Source of the DNA: Natrialbaceae archaeon Tc-Br11_E2g1
Lineage (GTDB): Archaea > Halobacteriota > Halobacteria > Halobacteriales > Natrialbaceae
Reading direction: 5' to 3'
Assembly: GCA_001564255.1 (NCBI GenBank)
Contig: LKNC01000074.1
Location: 1 to 10,731 of the forward strand
DNA length: 10,731 bases
The notes below the pieces were generated by a model. The model saw nothing but the letters and a program-made list of their open reading frames with translations, had not been told where the DNA came from and did not search any database. Each line of letters opens with the position of its first letter. Position 1 is the stretch's first letter. The position numbers were made by a program, and so were the translations under genes. This document shows, one piece after another, positions 1 to 7,135 of the stretch.

Positions 1-1524
1 ATGGTGCTCGAGCCGATCCCGTTCGCGCTCTCGCTGGCTGCCGACCGGCCCGTGATGTACGAAGCCAGCCGGGAAGAGGAGTTTTACGCGATGCGAACGC
101 GCCATCCGATGCGTGTGCGGGCACGCAGTGCCGTCACCGACGACGGCGAGATCGAAGCCCTCGAACTGTACGCCCGCTCGAACACCGGTGCCTACGGCAG
201 TCACGGGATGACCGTCGCCGGCAACGTCGGGAGCAAGCCGTTGCCCCTGTACTCGAAAGTGTCGAACGTTCGGTTCGAAGCCGACATCGTGCACACGAAC
301 ACGCCACAGACCGGTGCCATGCGCGGCTACGGGGCCCCACAGGGAACACTCGCCCTCGAGGGCCATCTCGACGAGGTCGCTCGCGACCTCGAGTTCGATC
401 CGATCGACTTTCGCAAACGCCACTACATGGAAGTCGGCGACCTAGACGAGATCGCCGGCATGATGGGTGGGGAGGGGGCCGAGCGACGGATCCGATCGTG
501 TGGCCTCGACGAGTGTATCGAACGTGGGAAAGCGGCCATCGGCTGGGACGACTGCGAACAGCCGGCCGAGGACCACCTGCATCGCGGCATGGGGATGGCC
601 CTTTCGGCACAGGGGACCGGCGTCGCCGGCGACGAACTCGGGGCCGCCCAGCTCATGATGAACGAGGACGGCTCGTTCCACCTCCACGTCGGTGGCGTCG
701 ACATCGGAACCGGCGCGGACACCGCCTTTATCCAGATCGCCGCCGAGGTGCTCGGCTGTGACGAAGCCGACATCGTGATCAAATCCTCGGACACCGACAT
801 CACGCCGTTCGATTACGGTGCCTACGCCTCCTCGACGACCTACATCAGCGGGATGGCGGTAAAGAAGGCCGCGGCGGACGCCAAAGAGCGACTCCTCCAC
901 TGGGGCTCGAAACTGCTCGAGGAACCCGACGCAGTCCTCGAGACCGCCGATGGCCGTGTCTACAGCGAGGAAACGGGCGAGTCGGTCACACTCGAGGAGA
1001 TCGGCTACGAGGCAGCCTACGGCCACGACAAACGCGAGCACATCCTCGGCAAGGGGACACACTGTACCGAGGAGAGTCCGCCGCCGTTCGCAGCCCAGTT
1101 CGCGGACGTCACCGTCGACGAACGGACCGGTGAGTTCGAGGTGCACAAACTCGTCGTCGCGGTCGACTGTGGCGTGGCGATCAACCCGGGGATGGCCGAA
1201 GGCCAGGTCGAAGGGGCAAACCACATGAGCTACGAACTGGCCGTCAGTGAGGGCGTCACGTTCGACGACGATGGCCGCTGTGAAGTGGCCGGGTTCGACG
1301 ACTACGAGTGGCCGACTGCGGCGGAGACGCCACCGATCGAATCGATCCTGGTCGAGACCCACGAACCGACCGGACCGTTCGGCGCGAAATCGGTCGCCGA
1401 GGTGCCGACGAACACGGTTCCACCGGCGCTGAGCAACGCGATCCGTGACGCCGTGGGCGTTCGAATCACCGAGATGCCGATCACGCCGGAGAAGATCGCC
1501 TCGGCGCTCGACTCACGGGAGTGA
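1..1524 (+). CDS. Xanthine dehydrogenase-family molybdopterin-binding subunit, C-terminal part (5' end outside window)
   Basis: Catalytic large subunit of a molybdenum hydroxylase (XdhA/CoxL-type family), which binds the molybdopterin cofactor and hydroxylates the substrate. Only the last 507 codons are present. Its first residues align with residue 291 onward of the complete paralogue at 2224-4617, so the ATG at position 1 is an internal Met and about 290 residues are missing upstream. Visible motifs: A-M-R-G-Y-G-A-P-Q at residues 106-114 (the family AFRGFGxPQ substrate/cofactor motif, R108) and G-A-K-S-V-A-E at 461-467, whose Glu467 aligns with the family's catalytic base Glu. Here it sits in S-V-A-E rather than the usual VGE. 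The alignment to the paralogue is almost gapless (one 1-residue gap near residue 140) and about 71% identical over the last 313 residues. It ends 127 bp before the Fe-S gene. Family assignment is firm; the substrate (purine, other N-heterocycle or aldehyde) cannot be decided from sequence. Confidence 0.93.
   Translation: MVLEPIPFALSLAADRPVMYEASREEEFYAMRTRHPMRVRARSAVTDDGEIEALELYARSNTGAYGSHGMTVAGNVGSKPLPLYSKVSNVRFEADIVHTNTPQTGAMRGYGAPQGTLALEGHLDEVARDLEFDPIDFRKRHYMEVGDLDEIAGMMGGEGAERRIRSCGLDECIERGKAAIGWDDCEQPAEDHLHRGMGMALSAQGTGVAGDELGAAQLMMNEDGSFHLHVGGVDIGTGADTAFIQIAAEVLGCDEADIVIKSSDTDITPFDYGAYASSTTYISGMAVKKAAADAKERLLHWGSKLLEEPDAVLETADGRVYSEETGESVTLEEIGYEAAYGHDKREHILGKGTHCTEESPPPFAAQFADVTVDERTGEFEVHKLVVAVDCGVAINPGMAEGQVEGANHMSYELAVSEGVTFDDDGRCEVAGFDDYEWPTAAETPPIESILVETHEPTGPFGAKSVAEVPTNTVPPALSNAIRDAVGVRITEMPITPEKIASALDSRE
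904..1029 (+). repeat. Paralogous DNA repeat, copy 1 (patch of high identity between the two large-subunit genes)
   Basis: This 126-bp segment matches 4000-4125 with only 9 mismatches (about 93% identity by hand count). Among 38 identical codons only 4 differ silently, whereas around 640-720 versus 3736-3816 about 8 of 23 identical codons differ silently. The patch encodes a conserved stretch of the molybdopterin domain. Low silent divergence suggests gene conversion rather than selection on protein alone. Confidence 0.6.
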
Positions 1525-1651
1525 CTCCGAACCCGATGGACGAGCGTCCCGTGTAACTACTTATCGCCGTCCGTTGTTCCGGGGATCGCCACAGCTGCAT
1601 AACAAATATGTGCCTCTACGGCGTAAAGTTTTGGTAATCGGTGGATCGAGG
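1525..1651 (+). promoter_or_regulatory. Intergenic region with candidate promoter for the Fe-S/large subunit pair
   Basis: A 127-bp, locally AT-richer gap between the first large-subunit gene and the Fe-S gene. The AT-rich stretch 1598-1610 (CATA-ACAAA-TATG, a small inverted repeat) or the TAAAG at 1624-1628 could serve as a TATA element, giving a start of transcription about 25 nt downstream. A GGTGGA at 1640-1645 lies about 6 nt before the ATG at 1652 and may act as a ribosome site; GAGG directly abuts the ATG. The size of the gap suggests a separate promoter, but no element is a convincing consensus, and read-through from upstream is possible. Confidence 0.3.
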
Positions 1652-2227
1652 ATGACTGACATACATATCGACTGTAGCATAAACGGCCAAAAACGGAGTT
1701 TCGACGCACCGCGGTCTGCGCTCTTGCTCGACGTGTTACGCGAACACGGCTACACCGGGGCCAAGCGTGGCTGTGATACGGGTGCCTGTGGGTTCTGTAC
1801 GGTACAGGTCGACGGCGAACCGGTTACCTCCTGTGTGACCCCGCTCGCCGCCGTCGACGGCACGACCGTCGAGACGATCGAAGGACTCGGCAGTCAGGAC
1901 GACCTGCACCCGATCCAAGCCGCCTTCGTCGAACACTCGGCGCTCCAGTGTGGCTTCTGTATTCCCGGGATGATCATGCGCTCGAAGGCGTTACTCGAGA
2001 CGAACCCGGAGCCGACCGAAGCCGAGGTTCGCGAGGCGCTCGCGGACAACCTCTGTCGGTGTACGGGGTACAAGAAGATCGTCGAGGCGGTTCTCGATGC
2101 CGGCGAGCGCATGCGTTCGAGTCCCGCCGTGACCGACGGCGGCTCCGAGGTCGCCGGCGAACGCGGAGCGGGCGGCCCGTGCGGTCGCGGGCGCTCGTGT
2201 CGGCACTCGCCGGGTGAACGCGAATGA
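1652..2227 (+). CDS. [2Fe-2S] small subunit of a molybdenum hydroxylase (XdhC/CoxS-type)
   Basis: Electron-transfer subunit of a xanthine dehydrogenase/CO dehydrogenase-type enzyme, 191 residues. The N-terminal plant-ferredoxin-like domain carries the first [2Fe-2S] cluster on C41, C46, C49 and C61 (C-x4-C-x2-C-x11-C). The C-terminal helical domain carries the second, next to the molybdenum site, on C100, C103, C135 and C137 (QCGFC and LCRCTGY). The frame is open upstream to about 1445, but homology begins at M-T-D-I-H-I-D, so ATG 1652 is chosen. Its stop overlaps the next start as ATGA (2224-2227), implying translational coupling with the large subunit. Family members are usually about 155-170 residues; here roughly 35 extra residues after position 155 turn Gly/Arg-rich and basic near the end, odd for a haloarchaeal protein and possibly the result of an old 3' frameshift. 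Family assignment is very secure. Confidence 0.95.
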   Translation: MTDIHIDCSINGQKRSFDAPRSALLLDVLREHGYTGAKRGCDTGACGFCTVQVDGEPVTSCVTPLAAVDGTTVETIEGLGSQDDLHPIQAAFVEHSALQCGFCIPGMIMRSKALLETNPEPTEAEVREALADNLCRCTGYKKIVEAVLDAGERMRSSPAVTDGGSEVAGERGAGGPCGRGRSCRHSPGERE

Positions 2228-4617
2228 GCACGCCCGACGACCCCGCCGATCGGACCGACGCGGACGGGGAGACGACGGCGGATCCCGGGGGGACGCCGGC
2301 CGCCGACCCGGTCTCCAGTAGTGCCGAAAAGTACGACGGCAGAAAGATCGTCACCGGGGAGGCGAAGTACACGGCGGACTACCGGACGCAGTTTCCGGAT
2401 CTGGCCCACGGGACGATCGTCCGGAGTGAGATCCCACACGGCGAGGTCACCGACATCGACACGAGCGAAGCCGAGGCGATCGAGGGCGTCTACGCCGTCC
2501 TCACCCCATGGTCGGCGGAGGTGCCCGAAACGCTTTACTCGAGTTCGGGACAGTCCTATCCGGAACCGAGCCCGTGGGACATGCGCGTTCTCAGACGCCA
2601 CGTCCGGTTCGTCGGCGATCCGATCGCCGCCGTCGCCGCGGCCGACCGGGAGACCGCAGATCGGGCTGCCAGGGCACTTACCGTCGAGTACGACGAGCGT
2701 GCGGCCGTCTTCGACACCGAAACGGCGACCGACCCCGACGCCCCCCGGCTGTTCGAGGACGACGAGGTCGAAAACAGCCAGACCGGGGCCGACTACAGCC
2801 GGAACGTCGAATCCGCCTTTGGCGGCGAGATCGGCGACGTCGACGCGGCGTTCGAACGCGACGACGTCGACCGCCTCGAACTCGAGTTGGAGACGCCGTA
2901 TCAATCCCACTGTGTCCCCGAACCCCACGCGACGATCGCCTACACCGACGAGGACGGCCGACGGACGTTCATCACCGCGACACAGGTACCGAACCACACC
3001 CGCAGACAGCTCGCACACCTGTTCGATATCCCGATCCGGGACGTCCGGGTGAAAAAGCCCCGCGTCGGTGCCGGCTTCGGAACGAAACAGGAGATGGTCA
3101 TCGAACCGATCACGTTCGCGCTCCACCTCGCGAGCGGACGGCCGGTCAAACTCGAGTTGAGCCGACAGGAGGAGTTCTCCGCCGTTCGGTCTCGCCACCC
3201 GATGTCGTTGCGCGTCCGTGGGGCGGTCACCGACGAGGGCGAGATCGCCGCACTCGACCTCCACACCCGCTCGAACTCGGGGGCGTACGGAACCCACGGG
3301 ATGACGGTCGCGAGCAACGTCGGGACGAAAGCCATGCCGCTTTACCCGAACGTTCCGAACCTCAGGTTCACGGGCGAGGTCGTCCACACCAACCTTCCGA
3401 TGGGTGCGGCGATGCGGGGGTACGGGGCCCCACAGGGACACTTCGCCGTCGAGACGCTCGTCGACGAGATCGCACGCCACGTCGGGGCCGACCCCCTCGA
3501 GTTCAGACGCCGCCACGCCGTTCGGGAGGGCGACCTCGACGAGGCTTCGGCGATCCTCAAGGACGGGACGCGCTTTGTGCGCCGGATCCGCTCGTGTGGC
3601 GTCAGGGAGTGTCTCGAGCGTGGGGCCGAGGCGATCGGGTGGGAGTCGATCGACCAGCCGACGGCGTCCCACCTCCACCGTGGGGTAGGGGTCGCACTCT
3701 GTGCGCAGGGCAGTGGCGTCGCGGGCAAGGAACTCGGTGCTGCCAAGCTGTTTATGAACGAGGACGGCTCGTTTTCATTGCACGTCGGCGGCGTCGACAC
3801 CGGGACGGGCAACGACACGATGTTCACACAGGTCGCCGCCGCAGTGCTCGGCTGTTCGCCCGACGATATCGTCGTCACCGCCGCCGACACCGACGTTGCG
3901 CCCTTCGATTACGGCTCTTACGCCTCCTCGACGACGTACATCAGTGGCACCGCGGTGAAACACGCAGCCGAAGATGCGAAAGACCGACTCCGCTACTGGG
4001 GATCGAAACTGCTCGAGGAACCCGAATCGGTCCTCGAGACCGGCGATGGCCGTGTCTACAGCGAGCAAACGGGCGAGTCGGTCACCCTCGAGGAGATCGG
4101 CTACGAGGCGGCTTACGGCCACGACGAGCGCGAACAGATCATGGGTCACGGTCACCACTCGACCGACGAGAGTCCGCCGCCGTTCGGCGCGCAGTTCGTC
4201 GACGTGACGGTCGACGAGCGAACCGGCGAGTACGAGATCAACGAACTCGTCTTCGCGGCCGACTGTGGCGTCGTGATCAACCCCGCTCTCGCCGAGGGAC
4301 AGGTCGAGGGGGGCGAACACATGAGCCTCGAGTACGCGACCAGCGGGACCCTGGAGTTCACCGACGACGGCGTTCCGAAGACGGTCGGCTTCCGCGAGTA
4401 CGGCATGCCCCGGACGACGGACCACCCGCCGATGGAGACGATTCTGGTCGAGACCCACGAACCGACCGGCCCCTTCGGTGCGAAGTCGATCGGCGAACTG
4501 CCCACCAACGGCGTTCCTCCGGCGCTGAGCAACGCCGTTCGGGACGCCGTCGGCGTCAGACTCACGGAGTTGCCGATCACCGCCGAGGCGGTACTCGAGG
4601 CGCTCGATCGAACCTAG
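2224..4617 (+). CDS. Xanthine dehydrogenase-family molybdopterin-binding subunit, complete
   Basis: Catalytic large subunit of a molybdenum hydroxylase, 797 residues, a normal length for the family. Residues 1-35 are an acidic, Pro/Asp-rich extension. The N-terminal domain starts near G-R-K-I-V-T-G-E-A-K-Y-T-A-D-Y (residues 39-53). The molybdopterin domain contains G-A-G-F-G-T-K-Q at 282-289 (the family GGGFGGK(E/Q) motif; Gln289 stands where animal xanthine oxidase has its substrate-orienting Glu), A-M-R-G-Y-G-A-P-Q at 396-404 (R398), and G-A-K-S-I-G-E at 752-758, with Glu758 the expected catalytic base. It has no Fe-S or FAD domain, so it must work with the overlapping upstream [2Fe-2S] subunit. 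An FAD subunit is usual for such enzymes but is not seen here. The start is fixed by the ATGA overlap. The oxidised substrate is not determinable; the nearby nucleobase permease favours a purine-like compound (inference). Confidence 0.95.
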   Translation: MSTPDDPADRTDADGETTADPGGTPAADPVSSSAEKYDGRKIVTGEAKYTADYRTQFPDLAHGTIVRSEIPHGEVTDIDTSEAEAIEGVYAVLTPWSAEVPETLYSSSGQSYPEPSPWDMRVLRRHVRFVGDPIAAVAAADRETADRAARALTVEYDERAAVFDTETATDPDAPRLFEDDEVENSQTGADYSRNVESAFGGEIGDVDAAFERDDVDRLELELETPYQSHCVPEPHATIAYTDEDGRRTFITATQVPNHTRRQLAHLFDIPIRDVRVKKPRVGAGFGTKQEMVIEPITFALHLASGRPVKLELSRQEEFSAVRSRHPMSLRVRGAVTDEGEIAALDLHTRSNSGAYGTHGMTVASNVGTKAMPLYPNVPNLRFTGEVVHTNLPMGAAMRGYGAPQGHFAVETLVDEIARHVGADPLEFRRRHAVREGDLDEASAILKDGTRFVRRIRSCGVRECLERGAEAIGWESIDQPTASHLHRGVGVALCAQGSGVAGKELGAAKLFMNEDGSFSLHVGGVDTGTGNDTMFTQVAAAVLGCSPDDIVVTAADTDVAPFDYGSYASSTTYISGTAVKHAAEDAKDRLRYWGSKLLEEPESVLETGDGRVYSEQTGESVTLEEIGYEAAYGHDEREQIMGHGHHSTDESPPPFGAQFVDVTVDERTGEYEINELVFAADCGVVINPALAEGQVEGGEHMSLEYATSGTLEFTDDGVPKTVGFREYGMPRTTDHPPMETILVETHEPTGPFGAKSIGELPTNGVPPALSNAVRDAVGVRLTELPITAEAVLEALDRT
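4000..4125 (+). repeat. Paralogous DNA repeat, copy 2
   Basis: Partner of 904-1029 inside the complete large-subunit gene; 9 mismatches in 126 bp, 4 of them silent changes in otherwise identical codons. Flanking parts of the two genes are clearly more divergent at silent sites. Confidence 0.6.
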
Positions 4618-4644
4618 TACTCCGCCGGGCGGTGACTGCGGGGT

Positions 4645-4661
4645 CGCCCCCTCCAGGGGCG
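4645..4661 (+). terminator. GC-rich hairpin after the large-subunit gene, possible terminator or processing signal
   Basis: CGCCCC-CTCCA-GGGGCG forms a perfect 6-bp GC stem with a 5-nt loop, 28 bp after the stop codon. A second small palindrome, CCGCC-G-GGCGG, lies at 4622-4632. Neither is followed by the T-tract typical of archaeal termination, so this may only stabilise the 3' end of the transcript. Confidence 0.3.
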
Positions 4662-4692
4662 GGTTCGATCCTGCGCCGGGCACGTCTCATCG

Positions 4693-4706
4693 GGGAAACA
4701 TTTAAG
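4693..4706 (+). promoter_or_regulatory. Archaeal promoter (BRE/TATA-like) for the NCS2 permease
   Basis: GGAAACA followed by TTTAAG resembles a haloarchaeal BRE plus TATA box. With the usual 25-27 nt from box centre to start, transcription would begin near 4729, leaving a leader of about 8 nt before ATG 4738. The GGAGG at 4709-4713 is too far from the ATG to be its ribosome site, which supports a leaderless or short-leader transcript. Confidence 0.55.
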
Positions 4707-4737
4707 CCGGGAGGGATAGAACGAACCATGTTGACAT

Positions 4738-6108
4738 ATGTCTACCGAATCGGACGGAAAGATAGACATCGAGTACGGTGTGGACGATAAACCACCGATA
4801 CCGACGTCGTTTCTGCTGGCGATACAACACGTGTCGGTTATGATCGTGCCGTCGACGGCGGTGGCGTTTATCGTCGCCGGGGCGGTGGGCCTCGACGCCG
4901 CTGACACGACGTTTCTCGTCCAGATGGTGATCCTGTTCGCCGGCGTGGCGACGATCGTCCAGGCGTACACCGTCGGCCCCATCGGGGCAAAGCTCCCGAT
5001 CGTTATGGGGACGAGTTTCGCGTTCGTCGGCGCGATGTCGACCATCGGGGCGAGTTCCGGACTCGATGCCGTGTTCGGCTCCATCGTCATCGCCGGGTTC
5101 GCCGTCCCGTTCTTGCTCGGCTGGCAGTTCAAACGACTCGAGGCGTTCTTCCCGCCGCTGGTCACCGGACTGATCGTCGTCATCATCGGGCTCTATCTGA
5201 TCCCGGTCGGGATGGAGTACTCCGCCGGCGGGGTCGGTTCGGAGGACTTCGGGTCGGCGACCAACCTCGGGCTGGCCGCGACGGTGCTGGCGATCGCCGT
5301 GTTGTTCAACCTGTTTCTCGACGGCGTCTGGCGGGTGTTGAGTATCATCATCGGGATCGCAGTGGGCTACGCTACGGCGGTGGCACTCGGCGTCGTCGAT
5401 TTCACGCCGATCGGCGAAGCCGCGTGGTTCGCGGTGCCGACGCCGGGTGGCTTTGGCTTCAGTTTGGAGGCGATACCGCTTTTGACGTTCGCGTTTCTGT
5501 TTCTCGTCTCCGGGATGGAGACGATCGGCGACATGGCGGGAATTACCGCCGCCGAGGGGCGCAATCCGACCGAATCTGAGTACCGCGGCGGAATCTTCGC
5601 CGACGGGTTCATCAGCGGGATCGGCGCGATCTTCGGGTCGTTCCCACAGACGTCGTTCTCCCAAAACGTCGGTATCATCAACTTCACTGGCGTGATGAGC
5701 CGCCACATCGTCGGCATCGGTGGCGTGATCCTCGTCGTCCTCGGGCTGGTTCCGAAAGTGGGTGCCGTCGTGACGACCATCCCGGACGCGGTGTTCGGCG
5801 GTGCGGTGTTGGTGATGGTCGCGATGGTCGCCGCAAGCGGCATGCGCCTGCTCTTTTTGAACATCGAGATGAACCGACGCAACATGGTGATCATCGCCAC
5901 CGCGCTCGGCCTCGGTCTCGGCGTCGCCACCGTCCCGGAAGCCCTCGAGGGACTGCCCGAGGGTGCCCAGACGTTCTTCGGCGAACCGGTGATCATGACC
6001 GGCATCTCCGCACTGCTTTTGAACACGTTCGTCCCCGGCGAGTCGAGTCCGCTGTTCGACGTGGTCGAGCCGACCCCGACCGTCACCGAACCCGCGACCG
6101 ACGACTGA
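4738..6108 (+). CDS. NCS2/NAT-family nucleobase permease (xanthine/urate-type)
   Basis: Integral membrane symporter for purine or pyrimidine bases, 456 residues, about 12-14 hydrophobic segments, the usual length for the nucleobase-cation symporter-2 family. Q30-H31 opens the first membrane segment as in family members. The substrate-binding Glu of transmembrane segment 8 is Glu261 in M-E-T-I-G-D. The signature [QEP]-N-x-G-x4-T-[RKG] is perfect at Q309-N310-V-G-I-I-N-F-T-G318. The Gln-Asn version is known from xanthine and uric acid carriers such as XanQ and UapA and is less typical of uracil carriers, so I favour an oxidised purine as substrate (inference). The start follows a TATA-like box; no other ATG is in frame nearby. 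The C-terminus is Thr/Pro/Glu/Asp-rich and likely cytoplasmic. It lies between the molybdenum hydroxylase genes and the ABC operon, transcribed alone, and probably feeds the hydroxylase with substrate. Confidence 0.93.
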   Translation: MSTESDGKIDIEYGVDDKPPIPTSFLLAIQHVSVMIVPSTAVAFIVAGAVGLDAADTTFLVQMVILFAGVATIVQAYTVGPIGAKLPIVMGTSFAFVGAMSTIGASSGLDAVFGSIVIAGFAVPFLLGWQFKRLEAFFPPLVTGLIVVIIGLYLIPVGMEYSAGGVGSEDFGSATNLGLAATVLAIAVLFNLFLDGVWRVLSIIIGIAVGYATAVALGVVDFTPIGEAAWFAVPTPGGFGFSLEAIPLLTFAFLFLVSGMETIGDMAGITAAEGRNPTESEYRGGIFADGFISGIGAIFGSFPQTSFSQNVGIINFTGVMSRHIVGIGGVILVVLGLVPKVGAVVTTIPDAVFGGAVLVMVAMVAASGMRLLFLNIEMNRRNMVIIATALGLGLGVATVPEALEGLPEGAQTFFGEPVIMTGISALLLNTFVPGESSPLFDVVEPTPTVTEPATDD

Positions 6109-6252
6109 TCTCGCCGAAGCCCCGAGCGTGGAGTACGAGGTATCAACGCAATCGCTCCGAAAGACAACAAACCCCAACGTTTTCGGCGTCTATTGTAGCA
6201 AATAGCCTACGAAGACGTTTAGTAGTTCGACGATCAAGTACCCGGCTAGTGC
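6109..6252 (+). promoter_or_regulatory. Intergenic region with phnD promoter and inverted repeats
   Basis: A 144-bp AT-richer gap. A TATA-like GTTTAGTA at 6217-6224 would place the transcript start near 6246, about 6 nt before ATG 6253, so the mRNA is probably near-leaderless; no ribosome site is visible. Just upstream of the box, CTATT-GTAGCA-AATAG (6190-6205) and the interlocking GTAG-CAAATAGC-CTAC (6195-6210) are inverted repeats in a position suitable for a regulator. No clear terminator for the permease gene is seen; a TTTT at 6180-6183 is the only T-run. Confidence 0.45.
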
Positions 6253-7131
6253 ATGCAGCGATTAGCTAGACGGACGGTTCTCGTGGCCGGTTCGGCCACT
6301 TTCGCCGGGCTCGGTGGCTGTCTGAGCACAGGTGGGGGTCCGGACCGACTCACCGCGGGCATCCTGCCGGACGTGGATCCGGACACTGCCATCGAGACGA
6401 ACCAACCGCTCGCAGAGGCCCTCGAGCGCGATCTCGAGATCGAGGTCGATCTGGAAACGACCTCCGACTATGCGAGTCTCGTCCAGGCGATGGACAGCGA
6501 ACAGATCGACCTCGCCTATTTCGGTGGCGTCTCCTACGTACTGGCAAGCCAGCGAGCGGACGCCAGGGCGATCGCGGTTGGCGAACGAGATGGCGAAACC
6601 GACTGGGAGTCAGTGTTTGTCGCCCACGAAGCAAGCGGGATCGACACCGAAACTGACCTCCTCGAGGGGTCGGACATCGAGTTCGTGCTCGGCGATCCGA
6701 TCAGTACGACGGGATCGGTGATGCCCACGTACTATGCCGACGCCGAACTCGGGATCGACCTCGAGACGGCATTCGAGTCGACGACACATCTCGGTGCTCA
6801 CGATGCGATTCTCCGGACGGTCCGTGACGGCCACGCCGATGCTGGGGCGTTGAACGGACGGATTTTCGACGCACAGGCCGCCGCGGGCGACACCGACGGT
6901 GCGGTCGAAATCTGGCGAACGCCGGCGTTTGCGAACTATCCCTGGACCGTCGGGCCGACGGTCGACGACGAACTCGCCGATCGCGTTCAGGACTCGTTTA
7001 CGACGTTACATACCCGTGTCGACGACGAGTTACTCGAGCAACTCAACGTCGACCGCTACGTCGAGACCAGCCACGAGGCGTTTACGGACCTCGAGGAGGC
7101 AGTCGATCTGATGGGGATCTCGGAGGTGTAG
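6253..7131 (+). CDS. phnD: Phosphonate/phosphite-type ABC transporter substrate-binding lipoprotein (PhnD family)
   Basis: Extracytoplasmic solute-binding protein, 292 residues, of the PhnD-like family. A Tat signal (R6-R7-T-V-L, hydrophobic stretch 9-20) ends in the lipobox L20-G-G-C23, so the mature protein is a lipid-anchored Tat substrate, typical of haloarchaea. Family pocket features: Y-F-G-G-V-S-Y-V at 89-96, G-D-P-I-S-T-T-G at 147-154 (S151, T152 and T153 would hold the phosphonate oxygens) and H183 in G-A-H-D-A. These match the phosphonate-binding loops of E. coli PhnD. The carboxylates that bind the amino group of 2-aminoethylphosphonate there are not obviously conserved, so the ligand may differ. 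It is the first gene of a three-gene operon, ending 4 bp before the ATPase start; its last codons contain that gene's ribosome site. Family is secure; ligand unknown, and no C-P lyase gene is present nearby. Confidence 0.9.
   Translation: MQRLARRTVLVAGSATFAGLGGCLSTGGGPDRLTAGILPDVDPDTAIETNQPLAEALERDLEIEVDLETTSDYASLVQAMDSEQIDLAYFGGVSYVLASQRADARAIAVGERDGETDWESVFVAHEASGIDTETDLLEGSDIEFVLGDPISTTGSVMPTYYADAELGIDLETAFESTTHLGAHDAILRTVRDGHADAGALNGRIFDAQAAAGDTDGAVEIWRTPAFANYPWTVGPTVDDELADRVQDSFTTLHTRVDDELLEQLNVDRYVETSHEAFTDLEEAVDLMGISEV
7122..7128 (+). promoter_or_regulatory. Strong Shine-Dalgarno site deciding the GTG start of the ATPase gene
   Basis: GGAGGTG is fully complementary to the anti-Shine-Dalgarno end of haloarchaeal 16S rRNA. 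It lies inside the last codons of the binding-protein gene and ends 7 nt before GTG 7136, which fixes that start. Confidence 0.8.
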
Positions 7132-7135
7132 GTGG

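Noticed and set aside
1..3. ATG at position 1 as the true start of the first large-subunit gene
   Set aside because: It aligns with internal Met291 of the complete paralogue, and the N-terminal 290 residues including the GGFG motif would be missing; the gene is simply cut by the window edge.
1894..3678. 594-codon open frame on the minus strand
   Set aside because: It lies antisense to the Fe-S and large-subunit genes, which have clear family motifs; its composition is that expected of a GC-rich shadow frame and no motif is recognisable.
4656..4681. tRNA-like GGTTCGATCC T-loop sequence
   Set aside because: The arms next to the T-loop do not pair over five bases, no matching 5' acceptor or anticodon arm can be found upstream, and the region is explained by a short GC hairpin.
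2508..4790. 760-codon plus-strand frame overlapping the second large subunit
   Set aside because: Arg/Pro/Gly-rich, no recognisable domain, entirely out of frame with a well-supported gene; a codon-bias shadow.
4702..6177. 491-codon minus-strand frame opposite the permease
   Set aside because: His/Asp/Arg-rich shadow of a membrane protein gene with intact NCS2 signatures; no domain visible.
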